Below, in pieces: positions 1 through 7,277 of a stretch of 54,660 nucleotides of DNA. Position 1 is the first letter of the stretch, and every line of letters starts with the position of its first letter. Both the position numbers and the translations under genes were made by a program. The stretch lies in NCBI GenBank assembly GCA_016783885.1, contig JADHVR010000015.1, positions 1-54,660 on the forward strand, given 5' to 3'. This stretch comes from Bacteroidales bacterium. Lineage in GTDB: Bacteria > Bacteroidota > Bacteroidia > Bacteroidales > JAADJA01. The notes under the pieces are model-generated. The model saw nothing but the letters and a program-made list of their open reading frames with translations, did no database searches and was not told where the DNA came from.

Positions 1-212
1 CAACAATCGCAAAAGTATTCAAAGAACTAAAAATAAATAGTTTGTTACGCAATGCAAATATACAAAAACGATGTGGAATATCAGTAGATAAAGTTGTATA
101 TGATCTTTTTCATATACCATTCCTAATGCTTACGACAGTATTTTTATTTGTGCGCAACCAATTTGAAGAAGCCGTAAGCAAGAATGTTTTTTACCGGTTT
201 TTAGAAAATTGA
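1..212 (+). pseudogene. Transposase fragment (DDE-type, IS4-like N-terminal region), cut by the window edge
   Basis: The frame starting at base 3 is open and ends at TGA 210-212, about 69 codons. The visible peptide includes SLLRNANIQKRCGIS, LFHIPFLMLTTVFLFVRNQF and FEEAVSKNVFYRFLEN. This resembles the N-terminal region of IS4-like DDE transposases common in Bacteroidota, where a run of this kind precedes the catalytic domain. The stop comes directly after the FYRFLEN segment, so the DDE domain is absent. The part before base 1 is not visible. It is called broken because it stops before any catalytic domain and is followed at once by another truncated transposase. The family assignment is from recall of similar proteins and is moderate. 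Confidence 0.5.
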
Positions 213-231
213 CATTTAATGGCCAAGAATT

Positions 232-618
232 TCAGATAAAATGTGTAGATTTGAAGTGAGAAATGTTAGTTATATATTTTACCACTCTGTCTATATGTGA
301 GTGGGAATAAGAAAAAGCTCCATAGCCCTCCTGCCAATTGAATTTACCTTTAATAAATTCTTTTTTATTAATCCATCCGGAAGATGATCCTTTTATATCC
401 TGCAATAAATCTGGTATGGACTGATGTGGTTTATAACCTATGAAAACATGAACATGATTAGGCATTCCGTTTATTGCAATTAATTTATGTTTATTATTTT
501 GTACTATTCCAGTGATGTATTTGTAAAGTTCATCTTTCCATGTAGTTTGAATCAGTGATACTCTGTTTTGGACTGCAAATACAAATTGAACATACATTTG
601 TGTATAAGTATTAGCCAT
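232..618 (-). pseudogene. tnpA: IS200/IS605-type (Y1/HUH) transposase TnpA, C-terminally truncated
   Basis: This encodes 128 residues of a single-strand HUH transposase of the IS200/REP-associated type. The HUH pair is visible as NHVHVFI (His55 and His57), and the catalytic tyrosine is probably Tyr115 in RVVKYI, after the GYGAFSYSHSHIDR segment typical of the family. Family members normally continue for about 20 more residues with a conserved EEYLxLLKxF-type tail. Here the protein ends at STHFI, and the DNA beyond the stop shows no such tail in the same frame. The stop sits about 20 bp from the end of the neighbouring transposase fragment, so a deletion or insertion junction probably removed both tails. 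It may be inactive. Confidence 0.75.
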
Positions 619-931
619 GTTCTTTTTATATTACGTCCCTACGGGACTTTGTTATGGGTGTATTTATTTTCTATAAATATTAAGTCCCTAAGACTGTAAG
701 GAATCCGTATGGACGGGACAGTGACTATCAAAAAGAAACAAACCAAAATGTACAAAATTTGTCCGTATGAAGCAAAGCAAATCCGTATGGATGGATTTAC
801 CCCGCTTGATGTATAAAATTCAAATATCAAATATCAAGTATCATATAACTAATTATCCAATTGTCAATTATTCAATGACCGATGACCGAAGGGAACCCGC
901 ATAGGAGGGAGTTCATTAGAATAACCAAAAT
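619..931. other. Gene-free spacer with small hairpins and short repeats
   Basis: This 313-base stretch has no convincing gene. The 63-codon minus-strand frame inside it is made of the repeat units themselves and is rejected. It holds the stem-loop GTCCC-TAC-GGGAC at 635-647, just upstream of the transposase start, as is common near IS200-type ends. It also holds three copies of TCCGTATG (704, 762 and 782); the last forms an AAATCC/GGATTT stem at 779-798. An AT-rich run of ATATCAA- and CAATTATT-like repeats follows at about 820-875. It is best read as decayed mobile-element flank. Confidence 0.6.
635..647. repeat. GTCCC/GGGAC hairpin at the transposase end
   Basis: The sequence GTCCCTACGGGAC gives a 5-bp stem with a 3-base loop. 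It lies 17 bases upstream of the minus-strand TnpA start. IS200/IS605 transposases recognise subterminal hairpins, so this could be a remnant of the element's left end. That role is inferred from position alone. Confidence 0.4.
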
Positions 932-2428
932 TTATCCACAATGAAAATACTGCTTTACCATTTTCAATATTTCTTCCGGTTTGTCTTCTATTTCTTTTCT
1001 GAGGTTTCTATCGTTGAATTTTCGCAAATGTTCAGTTATTCCGTTTATGGTTCCTTCAGTAAAGACACCATATTTCAAATAAATATCTTTTTGTTTCTGA
1101 AGAAATTCAGCCGATTCCCAGCACGAACCCGGGAGATGATTAAGTTCTTTTAGTCTGTTTTTATCCTTGAATATGTCAACATCAACATAAGTTTTCTTCG
1201 CATATTCCAAAGCATTTTCCATTTCAATACCGTGCCTTGCGGCAATAGCCAAACCCGCCATCAGAAGGTAAACATCGGCAGAGCCATCCGGACTTCTCAA
1301 TTCTATTGTTTGTCTTTGCGAAAAATCCTGTTGTTCGTCTTTTTCTAAGGGATTTGTTTCTTTAGCCATATTAAGTTTACCCGACCATCCGAGCGGCACC
1401 CTGACAAGAACAGATCTGTTTCTGTCGCCCCAGCAAATATTGGTAGGGGCCTCATGGTGAGGTACCAGCCGGAAATAAGACATTGGATTCAGATTTCCAA
1501 AAGCCGTAAGTGAAGGAGAAAGATCGAGATACCCGGCTATTACCTTTTTTGCCAGGTCGGTAAGCTCTCCTTTTTTTATCATCATGTTTGTGCCTTGCTT
1601 CATTATCTTTGAATGAATATGTAAGCCACTGCCTGCTTTGCCTGCGGTTATTTTAGGTGCAAATGTTATCGTAACACCGTGTTTGTAAGCGAGTATTCTT
1701 AATATCCATTTTGCGATTAGCAACTGGTCGGCAGCATCTTCGATTTGAGTGGGGAGAAATTCTATTTCATTTTGTTCATACTCCAGACTATCAACGCTGA
1801 AATTACCCACTTCCGAATGTCCATATTTAATCAATCCGCCAGCCTGTGCAATGGCGAGCATAGCTTTGCGCCTGAATCTCCCCCATTTGGAAAAAGGTTC
1901 AGCCTCATGGTATCCTTTTTGGTCTGTTGCCCCGAACAATGATCCTTTATCGCTAATAATATAGTACTCCAGTTCTCCCATTGCTTCAAGAGTGAATCCT
2001 GTCCTTTCTTTAAGAACTCTGTGCGCTTTCTTCAGGATATATTCAGGCGAATTGATTAATGGCAGTCCATCCTTATTGTAATATGAACACAAAATATCGA
2101 GTGTGGGAACTTCTGTAAAAGGATTTACAAAAGCGGTTTTATAACGAGGAATTACATACAGGTCGCTTGAACCGGCTTCAATAAATGAGAATAAGCTTGA
2201 CCCGTCAACGCGTTCGCCGCAGGATAATATATTGTCGAGATGTTGTTTGCTGTTAATTACAAAGTTAAGGCATTTTAACCTGCCATCCCATCCGTAATAC
2301 CTGAAGTTGATCATGGATATGTCGTGGTCTTCGATATATCGAATCAAATCGCCCTTTGTAAATTCTTCAGGTGGTTTATTTAAATATTGAACCAAAGGGT
2401 TAGGGTTCATCTCAGTATAATTGTTCAT
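932..2428 (-). CDS. glnA: Glutamine synthetase, type I-like
   Basis: This 498-residue enzyme should condense glutamate and ammonia with ATP to give glutamine in the cytosol. Diagnostic segments are visible in order: the DGSS loop (75-78), GELEYYI with metal-binding glutamate (151-157), NEIEF (220-224), AGSGLHIH (265-272), the NPMSYFRLVPHHEAP and WGDRNRS stretch of the ATP/glutamate site (about 315-340), and IELRSPDGSADVYL with catalytic arginine. The NLYDLPPEE loop that carries the adenylylation tyrosine in enterobacterial GlnA is absent, so GlnE-type control is unlikely. The length fits the type I family rather than the roughly 700-residue GlnN. It is transcribed alone. A TAAGTTTG motif (minus strand, 2472-2479) about 45 bases before the ATG could be its -7 element. 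Confidence 0.93.
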   Translation of the reverse strand: MNNYTEMNPNPLVQYLNKPPEEFTKGDLIRYIEDHDISMINFRYYGWDGRLKCLNFVINSKQHLDNILSCGERVDGSSLFSFIEAGSSDLYVIPRYKTAFVNPFTEVPTLDILCSYYNKDGLPLINSPEYILKKAHRVLKERTGFTLEAMGELEYYIISDKGSLFGATDQKGYHEAEPFSKWGRFRRKAMLAIAQAGGLIKYGHSEVGNFSVDSLEYEQNEIEFLPTQIEDAADQLLIAKWILRILAYKHGVTITFAPKITAGKAGSGLHIHSKIMKQGTNMMIKKGELTDLAKKVIAGYLDLSPSLTAFGNLNPMSYFRLVPHHEAPTNICWGDRNRSVLVRVPLGWSGKLNMAKETNPLEKDEQQDFSQRQTIELRSPDGSADVYLLMAGLAIAARHGIEMENALEYAKKTYVDVDIFKDKNRLKELNHLPGSCWESAEFLQKQKDIYLKYGVFTEGTINGITEHLRKFNDRNLRKEIEDKPEEILKMVKQYFHCG

Positions 2429-2471
2429 ATCCTTCCTGTTTTTCTCAATTTCATTATTTTCAAAAGGGCGT

Positions 2472-2479
2472 CAAACTTA
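2472..2479 (-). promoter_or_regulatory. Possible -7 box (TAnnTTTG) for glutamine synthetase
   Basis: Read on the minus strand the sequence is TAAGTTTG, matching the Bacteroidetes -7 consensus TAnnTTTG. It would start transcription about 35-40 bases before the ATG at 2428. No TTTG was found at the expected -33 spacing, so the call is weak. Confidence 0.35.
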
Positions 2480-2528
2480 GTAAATTTTTTATTTCATATT
2501 ATTTATTGTTTTATTTCAATTGAACTAT

Positions 2529-2633
2529 TTATACTGACGGAAATCAGGTTTGCAAATTTATGAGGTCTGATTTCGTCAGTATATGCTGATCTGTAAGAAT
2601 TTGCTTCTGCAAATTCAAACAGCATCAGTATAA
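2529..2633. repeat. Twin-hairpin repeat, copy A, with TTATACTGA terminal inverted repeats
   Basis: This 105-bp unit begins TTATACTGA and ends TCAGTATAA. It contains two hairpins in tandem: TACTGACGGAAATCAG pairs with CTGATTTCGTCAGTA (one bulge), and GAATTTGC pairs with GCAAATTC (2597-2604 with 2609-2616) inside a longer imperfect stem. It has the same layout, length and internal CAGGTTTGCAAA string as the unit at 14929-15034. The end of the P-type ATPase gene lies inside it. A non-autonomous MITE- or BIME-like element is the likeliest reading; transcription termination is an alternative. Confidence 0.6.
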
Positions 2634-5326
2634 TTCTTGTTTTTATGTAGCATAGAAGATAAAAATTTCCTGAATAAATCCACAGGAATAATTGAAACAG
2701 ACAATAATAATATAATCAACCACTCTTTTGGTGTCAAAGCAATGGTCCTCAGCACATCTCCTCCAATGTATGTGAAAAGAATCTGTAACATAAAAATTAA
2801 TGTAATAATTTGCAGAAAACCTTTATTCTTTCCTATTTTTTCAAATAGATTCAATTTCTCTGTTCTGGCGTTAAAACTATTGAACATAATCAGAAAAACA
2901 AAAAGATTGAAAAATGCTGTTAAGAATACATCCTGGTCTGCAATCCCGTTTCGAATAAACAAATTTTGAAATGGTTCAAAAGAAAGAAAGAAAATAGAAA
3001 AAGCCGTTATGTATAATCCTCCTGTCAGGATTGAGAATACCATGTACCTGGAAAGAATACTGGCTTCCCTTTTAACAGGTTTTTCCAGCATAAACCGTTC
3101 GAGTGCAGGCTCACCACCAAAAGCAAGTGCTGCCAATGTATCCATTATAACGTTAATCCAAAGAATCTGAATTATAGTCAGCGGCTGCCCAATTCCAAAA
3201 AACTGCCCTAAAAAAATTGTTAAAACGGCTGCCACATTAACAGTTAACTGAAAAATAATAAATTTCCGTATTGATTTAAAAATCGTCCTGCCATAACGAA
3301 CAGCATTAGTAATTGACACGAAATTATCATCAAGTATTACTATATCGCCTGCTTCTTTTGCAACTTCCGAACCGGTTCCCATGGCAAAGCCCACATCTGC
3401 CCTCTTTAATGCCGCTGAATCATTAACCCCGTCACCTGTCATACCAACTACCCTTCCGATGCTTTTTGTTAGTTTTACTAACCGGCTTTTATCGGAGGGC
3501 AAGGCGCGCGCAACTACCCTCAATTGCGGCAATAACTGTTTTAATTCTTCATCAGTATAATTATTTAATTCCGAAGAAGTCAGCACCAAATCATTATCGT
3601 TTTTCAATAAACCTGTTTCAGATGCTACGGAAGTGGCTGTTCCTTTTCTGTCACCGGTAATCATAACAACCTGAATACCCGCCTTTACAGCTTCTTCAAT
3701 CGAATGTTTCGATTCTTTCCTTATTTCATCACGAATACCAATAATTCCAATCAAGGTAAGTTCTTTGGGTAATTGCTTATCTGCCCGTACGGGTTGGTTT
3801 GAAGAAGCCAAAGCAATAAACCTGATGCCTGTATCTGCCAGTTTATCAGCTTTTTGAAGAAGGGTAGTTGTATCTTCTAATAAAATTTGATTACCATTTT
3901 TGTCATAATAAAACCGGCAATTTTGTAAAACAATTTCAATAGCACCCTTAACAAAAGTAAGGGTTTCATTATTAAATATTTTCTTAATGTCGTTACCCCC
4001 TGTAATTTGGGAAGCGGAAAATTTTCTCTTGCTGTCGAATCCGATAGTGTTTACAGTTTCAGTATCAGATTTAATTGCCTGAATACGGTCATTTGTTTCA
4101 ATAAATGTTATCAATGCCCTCTCTGACGTATTACCGCCTATTGGCTCACCTTTGGGTGAGAGCATGCAAAAGCTGTTTTCCAGTATTGATAATTTAAGAA
4201 TTTCTCTTAATTTCGACGGGACTTCTGAATAAGAATTGTATTTTGTTTTATCACCGCTGATATAAAAAACCGATTCTAAACGACCCAGAGTTATAGTTCC
4301 CGTTTTATCGGAAAAGAGAATATCAATACTACCTGCCGTTTCTATTCCTAATAATTTTCTTACCAGTACCTTTTCTTTTAGCATCTTTCTCATATTGCGC
4401 GACAAAACAATAGCTATCATCATTGGTAATCCTTCAGGAACTGCTGCAACAATTATAATTATAGCAAGTACCATTGCGTCAAGTACGTCTTGCAGTAAAA
4501 TTTGCCAATTTGAAAGGTATTCGGTAATTAAACCAACATCAAAATGCTTGGCAATAACCATCTTATTAAAAACAAAAGAAACAGCAATTAATGCAGCACC
4601 AAAATAGCCGAATTTACTGATTAAGCGTGCAAGTCCGATAAGTTTCACCTGTAATGGCGATTTGTGTTCATCATTAATTGAAAGCTCTTTTGCAAGTTGT
4701 CCATAGAATGTGTTGTTGCCAACTTTTTCAATTACCATTACAGCTTCTCCGTCGTCAACCACAGAACCCCTGAACACTTGATGCGGATTTAAAAAGTCGT
4801 TTTCGGCAGGTTTGTAATTTTTCGATACTTTGGTTTTGCTGACACTTTCTGACTCGCCGGTTAAAGATGCCTGATTGACCAATAATTCGCCCTGAACGAT
4901 TTTTCCGTCTGCCGGAATTTTATCGCCCGATTGCAACAATACATAATCGCCAACAACAATTTCATCAACAAAAATTTCAGTAATTTTCCCATCCCGAAAT
5001 ACCTTGTTATTAATTTGCGATGCTTCTTCCTGCAATTTTTGAAAAGATACTTCATTTTTATATTCTGAAAATGTAGAAACCAAAGTGGCAAGAATCACAG
5101 CAACGGCAATTGCTATGGCTTCGTACCATTCGGTCAGATGAAATAATGAAAGAAGTATAATAATTCCTAATGCAACGCATAATATGACAATTATGGGATT
5201 TTTATAATTATCTTTCAGTTTATGCCAAAAACTCTCAGTTTTTTGTTTGATTAGTTCATTTGAACCATTATCTGATCGTGATTTTTCAACCTCATCTGAT
5301 TTTAGCCCTTGAAATAAATACTTCAT
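2615..5326 (-). CDS. P-type ATPase, calcium-translocating type (PMCA/SERCA-like)
   Basis: This 903-residue membrane pump has every core P-type motif. These are the LTGES actuator motif (155-159), PEGLP in transmembrane helix 4 (297-301), the phosphorylated aspartate in DKTGTIT (340-346) and MTGDGVNDSAALKRADVG in the P domain. A cation-ATPase N-terminal domain comes first and a six-helix C-terminal domain follows the hinge. VPEGLP with NxxxD-type residues in the late helices (WINVIMDTLAALAFG) fits the P2 class that exports Ca2+, although Mn2+ or Na+ cannot be excluded. The last six residues (NYTDAV) and the stop are encoded by the twin-hairpin repeat at 2529-2633, so the native C-terminus has probably been replaced. 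It stands alone, with an ATPase remnant upstream. Confidence 0.9.
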   Translation of the reverse strand: MKYLFQGLKSDEVEKSRSDNGSNELIKQKTESFWHKLKDNYKNPIIVILCVALGIIILLSLFHLTEWYEAIAIAVAVILATLVSTFSEYKNEVSFQKLQEEASQINNKVFRDGKITEIFVDEIVVGDYVLLQSGDKIPADGKIVQGELLVNQASLTGESESVSKTKVSKNYKPAENDFLNPHQVFRGSVVDDGEAVMVIEKVGNNTFYGQLAKELSINDEHKSPLQVKLIGLARLISKFGYFGAALIAVSFVFNKMVIAKHFDVGLITEYLSNWQILLQDVLDAMVLAIIIIVAAVPEGLPMMIAIVLSRNMRKMLKEKVLVRKLLGIETAGSIDILFSDKTGTITLGRLESVFYISGDKTKYNSYSEVPSKLREILKLSILENSFCMLSPKGEPIGGNTSERALITFIETNDRIQAIKSDTETVNTIGFDSKRKFSASQITGGNDIKKIFNNETLTFVKGAIEIVLQNCRFYYDKNGNQILLEDTTTLLQKADKLADTGIRFIALASSNQPVRADKQLPKELTLIGIIGIRDEIRKESKHSIEEAVKAGIQVVMITGDRKGTATSVASETGLLKNDNDLVLTSSELNNYTDEELKQLLPQLRVVARALPSDKSRLVKLTKSIGRVVGMTGDGVNDSAALKRADVGFAMGTGSEVAKEAGDIVILDDNFVSITNAVRYGRTIFKSIRKFIIFQLTVNVAAVLTIFLGQFFGIGQPLTIIQILWINVIMDTLAALAFGGEPALERFMLEKPVKREASILSRYMVFSILTGGLYITAFSIFFLSFEPFQNLFIRNGIADQDVFLTAFFNLFVFLIMFNSFNARTEKLNLFEKIGKNKGFLQIITLIFMLQILFTYIGGDVLRTIALTPKEWLIILLLSVSIIPVDLFRKFLSSMLHKNKNYTDAV

Positions 5327-5339
5327 AATTAAGCATTTT

Positions 5340-5550
5340 TTACCTAAACACTACTTTGATCAACCACACCTTAAATACAGGATCAATAAATTCTATTTTG
5401 CCTGTGAACTTATCAATAATCTCTTTTTTTCCAGTGATTTAATAACCTGTATAACATTAGCTGAAGTTCCCGGGTTGAATTTATTAGTAAGAAACTTATT
5501 AGTAAATGATTTGTTACTTATGTACTCATTTCCAAAAGGACTATTTATAA
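5340..5550 (-). pseudogene. Remnant of an AAA-type ATPase gene: C-terminal winged helix, frameshifted
   Basis: One minus-strand frame reads SPFGNEYISNKSFTNKF, then NPGTSANVIQVIKSLEKKRL, and hits a stop at 5393. A second frame then continues through IIDKFTGKIE and FIDPVFKVWLIKVVFR to TAA at 5340-5342. Together they match the C-terminal winged helix and the closing DPxFxxWL segment of the stand-alone ATP-binding proteins common in Bacteroidota. The match needs one frameshift near KRLL. The ATPase core is missing: the remnant begins at the 3' end of meaB, overlapping its last codons. The family is recognised by pattern and not by search, so the name is tentative. Decay is well supported by the frame change. 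Confidence 0.5.
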
Positions 5551-6641
5551 AACAAATTGAAATAAATATCAAATAATTCTTTAGCACCCTGATAAGAACT
5601 TGTTTCGCCTTTCAATACTTTTTCCTCAATAGCAGGTAACATTTTTTTAACAAATCGGTTTTTTTCAAAATTATCCCAAAAATTCTCTTTTATAGTTTCA
5701 TACATTATTTTTAGTTCCTGTTCTTTTCTTTTTCTTTGGAAGTAACCATTTTCTATTGTAAGATTTTTAAACTTATTAATAATTTCCCAAACCTCTCGAA
5801 CTCCTTTTTTTGTTATAGCTGAACAAATATTTACTTTTGGTACCCACCCTGAACCCGTTGGCGGGAAAAGATGCAGGGCATTTTCGTATTCATGTTTGGC
5901 ACGTTTGGTTTTTTGCAGGTTGTCTCCATCGGCTTTGTTGATGATTATGGCATCTGCCATTTCCATTATTCCCCGTTTAATGCCCTGTAATTCATCGCCT
6001 GCGCCTGCAAGCATAAGCAAAAGGAAAAAATCTACCATAGAATGAACCGCGGTTTCCGATTGACCAACTCCGACAGTCTCAACAAAGATTATATCGAAAC
6101 CTGCTGCTTCGCAAAGAATAATTATCTCCTTGGTTTTTCTTGCCACGCCGCCCAGCGAACCGGCAGAAGGCGAAGGACGGATAAAAGCATTTTCGTCAGT
6201 TGCAAGCTCTTCCATACGGGTTTTATCTCCCAGAATGCTTCCCTTTGTACGTTGGCTGCTGGGATCAATTGCCAGTACGGCTAATTTATGACCCTTATTT
6301 GTCAGTTGTTTTCCAAGAGCCTCTATGAATGTACTTTTCCCCACGCCAGGAACTCCCGTAATACCAACACGGATGGAGTTGCCTGAAAACGGAAGGCTTT
6401 TTTCAATGATCTCCTGTGCGATTTTCTGGTGCTTTGCAAGGGAGCTTTCGATTAGAGTAATAGCTTTGCTTAAAATTGTGCGATTACCGCTTTTAATACC
6501 TTCAACGTATTCCTTAACACTTAGCAGTTCATGTTTTGAGCTTTTAAAAAGCTGTACTGCCTCCGGATTAAAGGATGATGGTTGTTCAATGCCTTTTTTT
6601 ACCTTTAATGCCGATTCTTTATTTTTTAATTGTTCCGTCAC
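5541..6641 (-). CDS. meaB: MeaB/ArgK-family GTPase (methylmalonyl-CoA mutase chaperone)
   Basis: This 366-residue protein belongs to the G3E-type SIMIBI GTPases that protect and reload adenosylcobalamin-dependent methylmalonyl-CoA mutase. Visible motifs are the P-loop GVPGVGKS (96-103), the AIDPSSQRTKGSILGDKTRM stretch, the ETVGVGQSE switch region and the NKADGDN base-recognition motif, followed by the usual helical dimerisation arm. Its length is slightly over the roughly 330 residues of well-studied members because of an N-terminal extension. The mutase genes (mutA/mutB) are not in the window. Three to four kilobases of unrelated or decayed sequence follow it, so it is a single-gene unit here. 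Confidence 0.92.
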   Translation of the reverse strand: MTEQLKNKESALKVKKGIEQPSSFNPEAVQLFKSSKHELLSVKEYVEGIKSGNRTILSKAITLIESSLAKHQKIAQEIIEKSLPFSGNSIRVGITGVPGVGKSTFIEALGKQLTNKGHKLAVLAIDPSSQRTKGSILGDKTRMEELATDENAFIRPSPSAGSLGGVARKTKEIIILCEAAGFDIIFVETVGVGQSETAVHSMVDFFLLLMLAGAGDELQGIKRGIMEMADAIIINKADGDNLQKTKRAKHEYENALHLFPPTGSGWVPKVNICSAITKKGVREVWEIINKFKNLTIENGYFQRKRKEQELKIMYETIKENFWDNFEKNRFVKKMLPAIEEKVLKGETSSYQGAKELFDIYFNLFYK

Positions 6642-6709
6642 TTCTTAAAACATTTTATTCCTGTTATTTATTAAAAACATATAACAATTTTTGGTCGTAG
6701 CGTTGGCAA

Positions 6710-6728
6710 GTGTGAATTGCAAATGTGT
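6710..6728. repeat. 19-bp direct repeat, left copy
   Basis: GTGTGAATTGCAAATGTGT is repeated without mismatch at 14536-14554. The two copies lie just outside the two ends of the chaperone operon, 17 bp past the terB stop and 66 bp before the J-like start. The octamer GCGTTGGC lies just before this copy (6700-6707) and also before the other (14485-14492). Two exact 19-mers 7.8 kb apart are not expected by chance. They suggest a recombination site or a dispersed repeat family used as one. Confidence 0.7.
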
Positions 6729-6744
6729 GTGGCTTTTGCATTGG

Positions 6745-7266
6745 CTATTCAGTCTGTTTAACATTTAGATCTATCTCTTTCAAAACAGACAAATCAGGAA
6801 ATTTAATGCTTTCAATGAATTCAATATCTGTTTTACCTATTTGGATGTTTTGTGAATATTCATTTGTATGTAAAATATCAACCTTTCCAAATCTATCATT
6901 AATTGTCTCGTCATGTATTTCTAGTTTTGCTCTTAATAAATGAATAAATTTTATTTCATTTTCATCATGATATTTATCTGCATTAATTATTCTAAGAGCA
7001 ACTTCCAGAACCAGCAATTCTTGAATTGTATTAAGATCATTATTTTTTAGGCTTACGAATAATTCTTCGATTACTTTAGTGCCTTTTTTATCCAATTCTT
7101 TGATTAGTTGCGTTAATTCACCGGATAAATCAATTGCTTCAAAAAAAGAAGTTTTTTTATCCATTATTTTCATCTCTTCAATTTCTTCGGGTTGAATAAT
7201 CCCATCACAAGCCATTGCGCAAAAAGCAACCTTGAAAAGTAATTTTTTAAATTCTGTTTTATTCAT
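6745..7266 (-). CDS. TerB-like helical protein, last gene of the chaperone operon
   Basis: This 173-residue soluble protein has two helical segments resembling the metal-binding repeats of TerB. The first is FKVAFCAMACDGIIQPEEIE (residues about 9-29), with the ACDG-x-I-x-x-x-E pattern. The second is LEVALRIINADKYHDENEIK (about 86-107), with the related AD-x-x-x-H-x-x-E pattern. TerB domains occur in tellurite/stress operons and in DjlA, where TerB sits beside a J domain, which fits this chaperone setting. The gene follows the kinase-AAA gene after 11 bp and is surely cotranscribed. Its role is unknown; an adaptor or metal sensor is my inference. The family call is moderate because the protein lacks the rest of TerB's usual context. 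Confidence 0.6.
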   Translation of the reverse strand: MNKTEFKKLLFKVAFCAMACDGIIQPEEIEEMKIMDKKTSFFEAIDLSGELTQLIKELDKKGTKVIEELFVSLKNNDLNTIQELLVLEVALRIINADKYHDENEIKFIHLLRAKLEIHDETINDRFGKVDILHTNEYSQNIQIGKTDIEFIESIKFPDLSVLKEIDLNVKQTE

Positions 7267-7277
7267 AGTATTAAATT

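Noticed and set aside
639-830. A 63-codon minus-strand frame with NPSIRI and VPSIRI strings.
   Set aside because: Its peptide repeats simply translate the TCCGTATGGA-type DNA repeats; no family resemblance.
6700-6745. Integron attC site at the left direct repeat.
   Set aside because: GCGTTGGC lacks the GTTRRRY core and paired inner boxes needed for attC; no integrase is in the window.
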